DNA of 64,000 nt from Mycobacterium sp. ACS1612 (lineage in GTDB: Bacteria; Actinomycetota; Actinomycetes; Mycobacteriales; Mycobacteriaceae): contig NZ_LZHZ01000023.1 in the NCBI RefSeq assembly GCF_001667505.1, positions 1-64,000 of the forward strand, read 5' to 3'. The stretch's first letter is position 1. Every line of letters starts with the position of its first letter. Position numbers and translations under genes: made by a program. Below, in pieces: positions 55,179 to 63,111 of the stretch. Below the pieces are notes generated by a model, which made no database searches, was not told the origin of the DNA, and worked only from the letters and a program-made list of their open reading frames with translations.

Positions 55179-55960
55179 CAGATGGGGAGCTTGCGGAAGA
55201 TGGGCCGCGGAATGTGTCGCAACACCATCATCACGTACCTGAACGCCCCCGGCGCCCATACCAGTTCCTTGCCCTTGGCCGATGCCGTGACCGCCAACTC
55301 GGCGACGTACTCCTTGTCGACGGTGAACGGCGCTTCCTTAGTGCCCGTCGCCTTCCAATGCGCGATGGTTGTGCTGGTGCGCACCTGTCCGGGCCTGATC
55401 ACCAGCACCCGAACCCCGAACTCCCGCAGCGCTTCCCCGAGGCCCAGATAGAAGCCGTCGAGGCCGGCCTTGGTGGACCCGTAGACGAAGTTGGATCGCC
55501 GCACTCGCTCACCGGCGGCGGAACTCATCGCGATGATCTGGCCGAAGCCCTGCGCCTTCATCTTCTCGCCGAGCAACACGCCGACGGAAACCGCTGCGGT
55601 GTAGTTGATCTCGGCGATCTGCACGGCCTTGCGCTGGTCCTGCCACAGCTCCTCGGCGTTGCCGAGCAGGCCGAACGCCACGATCGCCACGTCGACGTCG
55701 CCCCGTGCGAACGCGGCGTCGACGACCTTGGGATGGCTTTCGGTGTCGATGCCGTCGAAGTCGAGCCACTCGACCGACTTGGCGCCTGCCTGTTGCATCG
55801 CCGCGATCGCCTTGTCCTTGCCGGGGTGATCCGGCAGATCTGCCAGCACGATGCGGGCGCGCGCGTTGCGCAGATAGCGCTCGCAGATGGCCAGTCCGAT
55901 CTCGGACGTGCCGCCGAGCAGCAGAATGGTCTGGGGGTTACCCACGGCGTCGAGAACCAT
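55178..55960 (-). CDS. dprE2: Decaprenylphosphoryl-2-keto-ribose reductase DprE2
   Basis: The 260-residue short-chain dehydrogenase reduces the keto intermediate from DprE1 to decaprenylphosphoryl-arabinose with NADH. The Rossmann motif is L-L-G-G-T-S-E-I-G, the catalytic Y-x3-K lies in V-Y-G-S-T-K, and the serine lies in A-M-S-S-A-A-G-E-R. Its start is immediately after the dprE1 stop, with no gap, and its stop overlaps aftA. M. tuberculosis DprE2 has 254 residues. Confidence 0.97.
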   Translation of the reverse strand: MVLDAVGNPQTILLLGGTSEIGLAICERYLRNARARIVLADLPDHPGKDKAIAAMQQAGAKSVEWLDFDGIDTESHPKVVDAAFARGDVDVAIVAFGLLGNAEELWQDQRKAVQIAEINYTAAVSVGVLLGEKMKAQGFGQIIAMSSAAGERVRRSNFVYGSTKAGLDGFYLGLGEALREFGVRVLVIRPGQVRTSTTIAHWKATGTKEAPFTVDKEYVAELAVTASAKGKELVWAPGAFRYVMMVLRHIPRPIFRKLPI

Positions 55961-57322
55961 CTAGAGCAACTCCAAGCGTCGGGCCATGTCGGAGGCGAAC
56001 ACGCCGTTGGGATCCACCTTGCGGCGCACGGCGATCCACTCGTCGATTCGCGGATACATGGCGTGGAAGGTCTCGGCCGTGGTCCGGTTGTCCTTGGCGG
56101 TGTACAGCTTGCCGCCGAACTCCAGCACGCGACGGTCGAGTTCGTTGAGGAACTCGTTCAGGCCGGGCTTGATCTGGAAGTCGACGCAGACGTTCCAGCC
56201 CGGAATCGGGAAGCTCAGCGGCGCCTGATTGCCGGGTCCGAACAGCTTGAACACGTTGAGGAACGAGTAGTGGCCGGACTTCTGGATGTCGTACATGATG
56301 CCCTTGAACGCGTCGACGGCTTCGGTCGGCACCACAAACTGGTACTGGCCGAAACCCGCTGAGCCGTAAGCACGATTCCACTCGCCGACCATGTCCAGCG
56401 GATGATAGAACTGCGTCAAGTTCTGGGCCTTGCCGCGATAGGTCTTGCCCATCCGGTACCAGACCTCGGTCATGGCGCCGAAGATCACCTTGTTGCCCAG
56501 TCCGCTGGGAAACACGTCAGGTGTCGTGAAGTACTGCGGCGCATCGAATTTCAGCGGGTCCTTCTGCAGCTTCTTCGGCAATTGGTCTACCGTCGCCAGC
56601 GACCCGCGGGAGATCACCGCGCGGCCGAGCTTCGGCGGCGGGCTGATCGCGTCGAACCAACCCGACGAATAGGTGTAGTTGTCCTCGGTGCCGTCGCTGT
56701 GGAACGCGATGGTCTCGTCGAGGCCGGACGTCACGTCGCCGTCGGCGATGAAGTATGCCGTCTCGGTCGGCGTCATCGCGATGGTCGCCCGCAGGATGAT
56801 GCCCGTCAGGCCGTTGCCGCCCACGGTCGCCCAGAACAGTTCAGACTCCGGGCCGTCGGGGGTGAGTTTCCGGATCTCACCGTCGGCGGTGAGCAGATCC
56901 ATCGAGCGGACGTGGTTGCCGAAGCTGCCCGCGCTGTGGTGGTTCTTGCCGTGGATGTCGCAGGCGATCGCGCCGCCGACGGTGACCTGCCGGGTGCCGG
57001 GCAGCACCGGGACCCACAGCCCGAGCGGCAGGGCGGCCCGCATCAGTTGGTCGAGATTGACGCCCGCGTCGACATCAACCAGATGGGTGTCACTGTCCAT
57101 GGTGTGGATGCGGTTCAGCGCGGTCATGTCGACGACGAGGCCGCCGCCGTTCTGCGCGTTGTCCCCGTAGGAGCGCCCCAGCCCACGCGCGATCACGCCG
57201 CGGTTGTCGGCGTGCGACACGGCCTTGGCGATCACCTCGGGGTCCGGCGTCGACAGCACCTGCGCGACGCTCGGCGCGGTGCGAGCCCAGCCGGTGAGCC
57301 GCCGGGTAGTGGTCTCAAACAT
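55961..57322 (-). CDS. dprE1: Decaprenylphosphoryl-ribose oxidase DprE1
   Basis: The 453-residue FAD-dependent oxidase performs the first half of the epimerisation of decaprenylphosphoryl-ribose. The FAD domain shows [13 protein letters not shown] and [14 protein letters not shown]. The substrate domain has F-Q-Y-Q-type G-Q-Y-Q-F-V-V-P. Cys379 in N-V-C-V-D-F-Q-I-K corresponds to Cys387 of M. tuberculosis, the residue bound covalently by benzothiazinones. The ATG start matches the family, and TACCCT 7 nt upstream suggests an internal leaderless promoter. M. tuberculosis DprE1 has 461 residues. Confidence 0.97.
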   Translation of the reverse strand: MFETTTRRLTGWARTAPSVAQVLSTPDPEVIAKAVSHADNRGVIARGLGRSYGDNAQNGGGLVVDMTALNRIHTMDSDTHLVDVDAGVNLDQLMRAALPLGLWVPVLPGTRQVTVGGAIACDIHGKNHHSAGSFGNHVRSMDLLTADGEIRKLTPDGPESELFWATVGGNGLTGIILRATIAMTPTETAYFIADGDVTSGLDETIAFHSDGTEDNYTYSSGWFDAISPPPKLGRAVISRGSLATVDQLPKKLQKDPLKFDAPQYFTTPDVFPSGLGNKVIFGAMTEVWYRMGKTYRGKAQNLTQFYHPLDMVGEWNRAYGSAGFGQYQFVVPTEAVDAFKGIMYDIQKSGHYSFLNVFKLFGPGNQAPLSFPIPGWNVCVDFQIKPGLNEFLNELDRRVLEFGGKLYTAKDNRTTAETFHAMYPRIDEWIAVRRKVDPNGVFASDMARRLELL

Positions 57323-57329
57323 CGTGACG

Positions 57330-57335
57330 AGGGTA
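57330..57335 (-). promoter_or_regulatory. Candidate -10 of a leaderless dprE1 promoter
   Basis: On the minus strand TACCCT (TANNNT) ends 7 nt before the dprE1 ATG, inside the 31-nt gap after the GtrA gene. It could start an arabinan operon transcript independent of upstream genes. Confidence 0.45.
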
Positions 57336-57353
57336 CCGCCTGGCGGCGGGGGC

Positions 57354-57767
57354 TCAGCGCAGCCGAAAAATGACCGCCCGTTGGACGATGAAGTTGATCA
57401 CGGTCGCCGTGCCCTGGGCGATGACGAACGCCACCGGCACCGCCCATGCCGTGTAGTTCAACAGATGCAGGCAGAAATGGTTCAGTCCGACCTGTACCGC
57501 GAAGGTCACGCCGTAGAGCACCATGACTGCGATGAACCGGGCGGTGCTCGGCTCGGCCTGGAACGTCCAGCGCCGGTTGATCAGGTACGCGGTGATGGTG
57601 CCGAAGACGAAGCTGATGGCCTTGGCCAGGTCGACCTGAAGGCCCACTGCCTTGTAGAGCAGTACGTAGAGCCCGAAGTCGACGATCGCCGAGAGGCCGC
57701 CGGTGACGATGAACCGCCATACCTGCGTCTTCAGGGTCAGGTTCGGCGACATGGGGGGCTCGGCCAC
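57354..57767 (-). CDS. GtrA-family membrane protein (Rv3789 type)
   Basis: The 137-residue protein has four membrane helices with the GtrA pattern: [27 protein letters not shown], and a final F-I-V-Q-R-A-V-I-F. Rv3789 has been proposed as a flippase for decaprenylphosphoryl-arabinose and as a partner that recruits AftA; both roles rest on published work elsewhere. The GTG used has TAAGCT 6 nt upstream; an ATG at 57752 gives 132 residues. It precedes dprE1 by 31 nt. Confidence 0.92.
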   Translation of the reverse strand: MAEPPMSPNLTLKTQVWRFIVTGGLSAIVDFGLYVLLYKAVGLQVDLAKAISFVFGTITAYLINRRWTFQAEPSTARFIAVMVLYGVTFAVQVGLNHFCLHLLNYTAWAVPVAFVIAQGTATVINFIVQRAVIFRLR

Positions 57768-57773
57768 CCGGGC

Positions 57774-57779
57774 AGCTTA
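57774..57779 (-). promoter_or_regulatory. Candidate -10 before the GtrA gene
   Basis: TAAGCT (TANNNT) ends 6 nt before the GTG and starts with the TAA stop of the MocR gene, so chance overlap is possible. Confidence 0.3.
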
Positions 57780-59189
57780 GCCAGCCAGGCTGCTGGCCCT
57801 CAGCACCGCGCACAGCGCTTCCACCGCGGCGGCGAACGCGTGCTCGGACGGTGCGGCGAAGCCGACGACGATCCCGTCGCGATCGGGCACGTCCCGGCCG
57901 GCCAGCGGATGGCGCATCCGTGACAGCCCTTGTAGCGCGATGCCTGCCTCCCCGGCCCGGCGCAGCACCTCGGGTTCGCTGCCGTCGGGAAGGGTCAACA
58001 GCACGTTGACGCCTGCGGACAGGCCGCTGATCTCGACGTCGAAGCCGGTCAGCGCCTCGACAAGAGCGTCGCGGCGCCGCCGGTAACGCACCCGCATCTT
58101 GCGGATGTGGCGGTCGTACTGGCCACTGCTGATGAAGTCAGCCATGGCGAGCTGGCTGATCGCGTCGACGTAGAACTGATGCCCGCCCCCGGCCTCGATG
58201 ACCGGTTCGATGAGGTCCTCCGGCAGCGCCATCCAGCCGATCCGCAAAGTCTGCGACAGGGCCTTGCTCGCCGATCCCATGTATGCGACGTGGTCGGGGT
58301 CCAGCGCCTGCAGCGCGCCGATCGGCTGCCGGTCGTATCGGAACTCGCCGTCGTAGTCGTCGTCGAAGATGTAGCCCCCGGTGCGCTGCGCCCATTCGAC
58401 GACGGCCGTGCGCCGCACCGGATGCAGTGCGACGCCCTGCGGGTTGTGATGGGCCGGGGTGAGCAGCACCGCAGGGACGTCGAGTGCATCGAGATCGCTT
58501 ACCACGGCGCCGTTTTCGTCAAGGCCGATCGGCACGGTCGATACCCCGAGGGCGGCGATGGCGTCGCGGAAGATGTGCAGCGCGTAGGCCTCAACGGCGA
58601 TCGGTCCGCCGACGGCGCGCGCCAGCAGTTCGATCGCATGCCGGACACCGGCGCAGATCACGATGGCCTCCGCCGAGGTGCGCACGCCGCGGGCCCGGGT
58701 GAGGTATTCGGCGAGGGCGTCGCGAAGTTCGGGCCGCCCGCGCGGATCACTCATCCGCAGCGCATCTGTGGGCGCGTTGGTCAGAGCCCTGCGGGTCGCG
58801 GCCACCCATGCGGCGCGCGGAAACTCCGACACATCGGGGGAACCGGGCATCAGGTTGTGGGTCGGGACGACGCGGACACCGCGAGAGATCGCGGGCGTGT
58901 CAGTGCCTCCGACGTTGACCACCCATGTACCCGTGCCCTGCCTGGATGCGAGCCATCCTTCTGCGACCAGTTCGGCGTACGCCTCGGCCACGGTGTTGCG
59001 GGCCAATCCGAGGTCGGCGGCCAGGGTGCGCGACGGCGGCAGCATCGTGCCGGGTGCCAGGCGCCCGGCACGGACGGCGTCACGCAGGGCGGTGAGCAGC
59101 AGTTCCCGCGCGCCCCGGGCGCCGGGAGTGATGGGCGGCCCAAGATCGAGGTGGAGATCACGCCTCCCAGAATTGGCCCACGATTCCAT
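57777..59189 (-). CDS. MocR/PdxR-type GntR regulator with aminotransferase domain
   Basis: The 470-residue protein joins an N-terminal GntR winged helix (about residues 20-85: L-R-D-A-V-R-A-G-R-L to T-L-A-A-D-L-G-L-A-R-N-T-V) to a class I aminotransferase-like domain. The PLP-binding lysine lies in M-G-S-A-S-K-A-L, and D-D-D-Y-D-G-E-F-R-Y is typical of MocR regulators. Such proteins sense PLP or amino compounds. No pdx gene is adjacent. It is divergent from the tandem AhpD-like genes across 49 nt and probably controls them and itself. The ATG at 59189 gives the expected N-terminus. Confidence 0.92.
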   Translation of the reverse strand: MESWANSGRRDLHLDLGPPITPGARGARELLLTALRDAVRAGRLAPGTMLPPSRTLAADLGLARNTVAEAYAELVAEGWLASRQGTGTWVVNVGGTDTPAISRGVRVVPTHNLMPGSPDVSEFPRAAWVAATRRALTNAPTDALRMSDPRGRPELRDALAEYLTRARGVRTSAEAIVICAGVRHAIELLARAVGGPIAVEAYALHIFRDAIAALGVSTVPIGLDENGAVVSDLDALDVPAVLLTPAHHNPQGVALHPVRRTAVVEWAQRTGGYIFDDDYDGEFRYDRQPIGALQALDPDHVAYMGSASKALSQTLRIGWMALPEDLIEPVIEAGGGHQFYVDAISQLAMADFISSGQYDRHIRKMRVRYRRRRDALVEALTGFDVEISGLSAGVNVLLTLPDGSEPEVLRRAGEAGIALQGLSRMRHPLAGRDVPDRDGIVVGFAAPSEHAFAAAVEALCAVLRASSLAG

Positions 59190-59225
59190 AGCTGGATTGA
59201 ACCATGTTTGTGGGACTTTGACGGT

Positions 59226-59231
59226 TAATGT
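59226..59231 (+). promoter_or_regulatory. Candidate -10 of a leaderless promoter for the AhpD-like pair
   Basis: TAATGT (TANNNT) ends 7 nt before the ATG at 59239, within the 49-nt divergent region shared with the MocR gene. Confidence 0.5.
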
Positions 59232-59238
59232 CGACGGT

Positions 59239-59715
59239 ATGACGACAACATCGGAGACACTGGACAACCTGCCAACGAGCCGGCTCAAGATCTACAAGAC
59301 GTCGCCGGAGCTTTACGACGCGATGATGGCGCTGAGCACCGCGGCCGCCAAGGACGTCGAACCGGAACTCGGCGAGCTGATCAAGATCCGCGCCTCGCAG
59401 ATCAACCACTGCGCGTTCTGCCTCGACATGCACACGCGCGACGCCCGCAAGCACGGTGTCAGCGACCAGAAGCTGGACGTGCTGGCGGCCTGGGAAGAGG
59501 CCGGGGACCTGTTCACCGAGCGTGAGCGCGCAGCGCTGGCGCTGACCGAGGCCGTCACCGAACTCGGCAACGGCCATGTCCCCGATGACGTGTATGCAAG
59601 GGCCGCAGCGGTTTTCACCGAACGTGAGCTGGGCCAGGTGATTGCGATGGCGGTCACCATCAACGCGTGGAACCGCATCAACGTGACCATTCGCCTGGAA
59701 CCGCCGCGCCGATGA
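59239..59715 (+). CDS. AhpD-like carboxymuconolactone decarboxylase family protein, copy 1
   Basis: The 158-residue protein has the AhpD-type redox motif N-H-C-A-F-C-L-D-M-H-T-R-D-A (CxxC followed by H) at about residues 54-67. Flanking helices are I-K-I-R-A-S-Q-I and A-L-A-L-T-E-A-V-T. Such all-helical proteins act as alkylhydroperoxidases or thiol-dependent reductases and work as oligomers. The stop overlaps the start of the paralogous second copy (ATGA). Regulation by the divergent MocR protein is likely. Physiological substrate unknown. Confidence 0.9.
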   Translation: MTTTSETLDNLPTSRLKIYKTSPELYDAMMALSTAAAKDVEPELGELIKIRASQINHCAFCLDMHTRDARKHGVSDQKLDVLAAWEEAGDLFTERERAALALTEAVTELGNGHVPDDVYARAAAVFTERELGQVIAMAVTINAWNRINVTIRLEPPRR

Positions 59716-60155
59716 GCCGCCGGATCAACCTCAACCGGGTATCGCCCGAGGTGTACGAGGCGATGGTGACGCTGAACGCCGCGGCGGCCAAGGATCTCCG
59801 TCCGGATCTAGCCGAGCTGATCAAGATTCGCGCATCGCAGATGAACCACTGCGCGTTCTGCCTTGACATGCACAGCACCGACGCCCGCAAGCGCGGGATC
59901 AACGAGCAGAAGTTGACGCTGTTGCCCGCTTGGCAGGAGGCCGAGGGCGTCTACTCCGAGCAGGAGCAGGCGGCGCTGGCGCTGACGGAGGAGATGACCG
60001 ATCTCGCCCGTCATCATGTCTCCGACCAGGTGTATGCCCGTGCGGCAGCGGCATTCTCGGAACGTGAGCTGGGTCAGGTGATCGCGATGGCGCTGACCAT
60101 CAACGCCTGGAACCGCATCGGGGTGACCACACGCCTGCCGCTGCCCAAGCACTAG
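59712..60155 (+). CDS. AhpD-like carboxymuconolactone decarboxylase family protein, copy 2
   Basis: This 147-residue tandem paralogue of the previous gene keeps N-H-C-A-F-C-L-D-M-H-S-T-D-A and the same helical pattern. It lacks the first 11 or so residues of copy 1. The two could form a hetero-oligomer. It overlaps copy 1 by 4 nt and the convergent PAP2 gene by 4 nt. Both redox cysteines are intact. Confidence 0.9.
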   Translation: MSRRINLNRVSPEVYEAMVTLNAAAAKDLRPDLAELIKIRASQMNHCAFCLDMHSTDARKRGINEQKLTLLPAWQEAEGVYSEQEQAALALTEEMTDLARHHVSDQVYARAAAAFSERELGQVIAMALTINAWNRIGVTTRLPLPKH

Positions 60156-60796
60156 GGCGGGTGAGGTTTCCGGGCGGGTAACAGCGCCGCCGCGGCGAAG
60201 ACCGCGCTGCACCCGAGGAACACCCCGCCCAAGGTGTCCGAGAACCAGTGGACGCCGAGGTAGATGCGCGTCGCGGCAACGACCGCGGCGACGACGGCGA
60301 TGCCGAGCCAGACGAGGAAATGGCGGGGCTTCGCCCCGAACGCGATCGCCGCGACGCCCAACAGCGACACCGCCGCGGAGACGTGGCCGGACGGGAAGGT
60401 GTGTTCGGTGAGATGAGCTGAGCCAACTGGATGGGCGGCCGTGATGATCTGCTTGCCGACAGTGCTGCCGACCCCCACCAACCCGACCGTCGCAATCACC
60501 ACGATCCCGGTCCACGCCGATCGGCGCACGACGGCGCTGACCAACGCGACCGCCAGCGTCGCGGGCACGACGAAATTCGGCGACCCGATCTGGGTCAGCG
60601 TCAGCGCGACCTTCGTCCGCTCCGGCGCGACGTGCGGATGCACGCGCGCAGCGACCGCACCGTCGAGCCAGACCGCATCGCCGCCTTCGCGGATGTTGTA
60701 GGCCACGGCCAGAAGCAACGCGAAGAAGATCACCGACGCCATCAAACATATCGATGACCGCAGCCAGAACGGCAGCGGAGGCGGACGATCGGTCAC
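60152..60796 (-). CDS. PAP2-family membrane phosphatase
   Basis: The 214-residue protein with about six membrane helices has F-P-S-G-H-V-S-A-A and T-R-I-Y-L-G-V-H-W-F-S-D-T-L-G-G, the second and third PAP2 motifs. The first motif reads K-Q-I-I-T-A-A-H-P, with His replacing the usual Arg. It could hydrolyse polyprenyl diphosphates or phosphatidate. Substrate unknown. The GTG start lies back-to-back with the phosphotransferase gene. Confidence 0.87.
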   Translation of the reverse strand: MTDRPPPLPFWLRSSICLMASVIFFALLLAVAYNIREGGDAVWLDGAVAARVHPHVAPERTKVALTLTQIGSPNFVVPATLAVALVSAVVRRSAWTGIVVIATVGLVGVGSTVGKQIITAAHPVGSAHLTEHTFPSGHVSAAVSLLGVAAIAFGAKPRHFLVWLGIAVVAAVVAATRIYLGVHWFSDTLGGVFLGCSAVFAAAALLPARKPHPP

Positions 60797-60828
60797 GGCG
60801 ACAGTTTGCCGTATGTGATGGTCGAGGG

Positions 60829-61557
60829 GTGCGAACCCGATCCGGTGCCGACGTATTCATCGACGGCGATGTCGTCTACAAGGTGCACCGGCCCGGTACC
60901 GATCCGCGTGCGCTGGCGACCCGTCTTCGCATCGCGGCGGGGTCGGCTTCGTTGTTGGCGCCGCTCGACGTGACGCCCGAGCGGGTCGGCATGCGTTGGC
61001 GCACCCGCTGGCCGAGGGTGGAAACCGTTGTGCGGCAACCGGAATGCGCGCCATGGGCGGACGCCGGACGGCTGCTGGCGCAGCTGCACAGCGAACCCGT
61101 GGCGGCCCGGCTGCCGCACGGCTGGCCACAGCGGCTACGACGCATGCTGCGTGCCACCGATGACGACGTCGTCCGGCGGGCGGCGGCCGAATTGCCTACC
61201 GAGGCGTGGCGGGCAGGTTCACCGGACCGGCCGTCGACGTTGGTGCACGGTGACTGGCACCTCGGTCAGTTGGGCAGGCGGGCCGGATCGTGGCTGCTGA
61301 TCGACGTCGACGACCTCGGGGTCGGCGATCCGGCATGGGACCTCGCCAGGCCCTCGGGATTCTGGGCCGCGGGCCTCATCCCCGACGTCGACTGGGCCGC
61401 GTTCCTTCAGGCTTACCGCGAGGCCGGTGGTTGCGCGCTGCCACCCGGTGACCCGTGGCCGGTGCTCGAACCGTTCGCTCGCGCCGCTGTCGTGCAGGCC
61501 GCCGCGCATTATCCCGACGACGAGATGCTGCGCGCCGCATGTGAGCGGATGCGCTAG
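60829..61557 (+). CDS. Aminoglycoside-phosphotransferase-fold small-molecule kinase
   Basis: From the GTG at 60829 the protein has 242 residues. An ATG at 60754 in frame would add 25 but overlaps the divergent PAP2 gene by 43 nt. The catalytic loop L-V-H-G-D-W-H-L-G-Q-L-G and the metal-binding L-I-D-V-D-D-L-G-V-G-D-P-A-W-D-L-A-R are typical of the choline kinase/APH fold. V-V-Y-K-V-H holds the ATP lysine. The substrate is unknown; antibiotic resistance is not implied by the fold alone. The stop overlaps the zinc-ribbon gene by 4 nt. Confidence 0.85.
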   Translation: MRTRSGADVFIDGDVVYKVHRPGTDPRALATRLRIAAGSASLLAPLDVTPERVGMRWRTRWPRVETVVRQPECAPWADAGRLLAQLHSEPVAARLPHGWPQRLRRMLRATDDDVVRRAAAELPTEAWRAGSPDRPSTLVHGDWHLGQLGRRAGSWLLIDVDDLGVGDPAWDLARPSGFWAAGLIPDVDWAAFLQAYREAGGCALPPGDPWPVLEPFARAAVVQAAAHYPDDEMLRAACERMR

Positions 61558-61877
61558 CTGGAGAAAAACAGGCGGCCGAATCCCTGCTTGCGGTAGTACC
61601 TGTTGCCGCGATGGCCCCAGCCCGGTCCGTAGTCGTAGCCGTGCTGGGCGGGCGGCGGTGGCGGGGGAGCAGCCTGCACGAACCGGTTCTCCATTTGGGT
61701 GAGCGCCTCGAGTTCGCCGAAGTCGAGGAAGATGCCGCGGCAGGTGTCGCACTGCTCGAGGTGGATGCCGTTGCGCTCGTAAGTCTTCATGACGCCTGCG
61801 CACTTCGGGCACAGCAGCGTGTTCCCCACGCCGGGGGACGGAGTGGACTTCGGTGGCTCGTATGGCGGGATGCTCAT
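61554..61877 (-). CDS. TFIIB-type zinc-ribbon protein
   Basis: The 107-residue protein has a zinc ribbon L-L-C-P-K-C-A-G-V-M-K (CxxC) and L-E-Q-C-D-T-C-R-G-I-F-L-D-F-G-E-L-E at about residues 22-58, matching the zf-TFIIB family. A Pro-rich linker and a Gly/Tyr/Arg-rich tail follow. Such proteins are small and uncharacterised in actinobacteria. The ATG overlaps the TetR stop (TCAT region, 4 nt), so it is co-translated with the regulator. Confidence 0.85.
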   Translation of the reverse strand: MSIPPYEPPKSTPSPGVGNTLLCPKCAGVMKTYERNGIHLEQCDTCRGIFLDFGELEALTQMENRFVQAAPPPPPPAQHGYDYGPGWGHRGNRYYRKQGFGRLFFSS

Positions 61878-62500
61878 ACGTCCTCAACGGTCGAGCATCC
61901 TGTGAAGTGCCTGGGACCCGTGAGGTAACGCTGCACCGTCGGGCCGACCCATTCCACGAGTTCGTCGACGCCGGCCGACGCCATCGGCTCGATCCTCAAT
62001 TGGTAGCGCGCGAACGCCAGCCCCATCAAATGCGACGCGACGAGTTCGACACGCAGCACCGCATCGTCGACGCCGAACTCCGACGCCACCCGACCTGCGA
62101 CCGGGCCGGCCAACGTGTCGTGAAGTAGCTGGCGCGCCAACGGTTGATCCGCCGCCGAGCGCCACACCGTCAACAGCGGTTCGAAGGTGTCGCCCTCGTC
62201 CCAACGTTCGATGAATCGCCGGACCAGGCGCACACCGATGTCGTCGCGGCCGTCCTCGAGCAGGGCGGGCAACTGGTGCAGCGGATGCTCGGGGACGTCG
62301 ATCACCGCCGCGGCGAACAACCCCTCCTTGTTGCCGAAGAAGTAGTACACCATCGCGACGTCGACCCCCGCGTCGCCGGCGATGCCGCGAACCGTGGCGT
62401 TCTCGTAGCCGCGCTTGAAGTGTTCGCGAGCCACTTCGAGGATGCGCTGCTTGCTCAGCTGGCCCGTCCGCCACCTGCCGGTTTTCCGGCTCTCCGTCAT
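61874..62500 (-). CDS. TetR-family transcriptional regulator
   Basis: The 208-residue protein has an N-terminal TetR helix-turn-helix (about residues 17-62: I-L-E-V-A-R-E-H-F to A-M-V-Y-Y-F-F-G-N-K-E-G-L-F) and an alpha-helical ligand domain of the TetR_C type. It is divergent from the ICMT-like gene. Two near-identical 15-bp sites lie in the 92-nt promoter region, one over its own -35/-10 spacer and one over the start of the divergent gene, consistent with repression of both. Ligand unknown. Confidence 0.92.
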   Translation of the reverse strand: MTESRKTGRWRTGQLSKQRILEVAREHFKRGYENATVRGIAGDAGVDVAMVYYFFGNKEGLFAAAVIDVPEHPLHQLPALLEDGRDDIGVRLVRRFIERWDEGDTFEPLLTVWRSAADQPLARQLLHDTLAGPVAGRVASEFGVDDAVLRVELVASHLMGLAFARYQLRIEPMASAGVDELVEWVGPTVQRYLTGPRHFTGCSTVEDV

Positions 62501-62507
62501 GGGGAGC

Positions 62508-62513
62508 AGCGTA
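62508..62513 (-). promoter_or_regulatory. Candidate -10 of the TetR promoter
   Basis: On the minus strand TACGCT (TANNNT) ends 7 nt before the ATG of the regulator, next to operator site 1. Confidence 0.45.
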
Positions 62514-62514
62514 C

Positions 62515-62529
62515 TTCAACAACCGTTGA
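62515..62529. promoter_or_regulatory. TetR operator site 1
   Basis: TTCAACAACCGTTGA, with the inner inverted repeat TCAAC-aacc-GTTGA. It lies directly upstream of the regulator's -10 hexamer and matches site 2 at 13 of 15 positions. Confidence 0.65.
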
Positions 62530-62560
62530 CGTTTATTGGCCCCGAAGCGTAGCGTGCTTC

Positions 62561-62575
62561 TTCAGCGACCGTTGA
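62561..62575. promoter_or_regulatory. TetR operator site 2
   Basis: TTCAGCGACCGTTGA, embedded in a perfect 8-bp inverted repeat CTTCTTCA-N8-TGAAGAAG (62557-62580). It follows a TAGCGT hexamer (62550-62555) by 5 nt, so it would cover the transcription start of the ICMT-like gene. Confidence 0.65.
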
Positions 62576-62592
62576 AGAAGGAGGCTCTCGAA

Positions 62593-63111
62593 ATGACACG
62601 TCGACGGCTGTGGTGGCGGCATCTGCTTTCGGTGCTGTTGGCGCCGGTGATGATGACGGTCTTCATCCCGTGGGCCATCGCGGCGGCCACCGGCGTCTCA
62701 GCGCCGGACCTGAGCACCGCCAAGGGATTGGCGCTCGCCACCGGGGGCGGCCTGTTGATCGCCGCGGGCCTCGCCATGTTGGTATGGACCGTGGTGCTGT
62801 TCGACCGGGTCGGTGAGGGCACGCTGGCCATCGGCTCACCGGTGAAACTGGTCGTCCGCGGCCCGTATCGCTACGTCCGCAACCCGATGATGACGGGCGT
62901 GTTCGCCATTCAAATCGGCATCGCGATCGTCTTCGCGTCGCCTTGGCTGTTGGGCTGGTTCGCGTTCTTCTTCACCTGCGTGCTGATCGCGATCCGGACC
63001 GTCGAGGAGCCGCACTTGTGCAAGCGCTTCGGGGCCGACTACGACGAATACCGGCGTCACGTTCCCCGATGGATTCCCCGACCCACGGCGTGGGAACCGA
63101 GTCGCGTCTAG
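62593..63111 (+). CDS. Isoprenylcysteine carboxyl methyltransferase-like membrane protein
   Basis: The 172-residue protein starts at an ATG with a GAAGGAGG ribosome-binding site 8 nt upstream. It has about four membrane helices and the ICMT/phospholipid methyltransferase signature: G-P-Y-R-Y-V-R-N-P-M-M-T-G, then E-E-P-H-L-C-K-R-F-G-A-D-Y-D-E-Y and P-R-W-I-P-R. These bind S-adenosylmethionine at the membrane surface. The substrate in actinobacteria is unknown. It is controlled, by inference, by the divergent TetR. It overlaps wzm by 4 nt at the convergent end. Confidence 0.87.
   Translation: MTRRRLWWRHLLSVLLAPVMMTVFIPWAIAAATGVSAPDLSTAKGLALATGGGLLIAAGLAMLVWTVVLFDRVGEGTLAIGSPVKLVVRGPYRYVRNPMMTGVFAIQIGIAIVFASPWLLGWFAFFFTCVLIAIRTVEEPHLCKRFGADYDEYRRHVPRWIPRPTAWEPSRV

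Noticed and set aside
58663..59238. N-terminal extension of the first AhpD-like gene
   Set aside because: It lies antisense to the MocR gene, and the AhpD family length fits the ATG at 59239.
60754..60828. Earlier ATG for the phosphotransferase
   Set aside because: It would overlap the divergent PAP2 gene by 43 nt and adds residues outside the kinase fold; kept only as an alternative.
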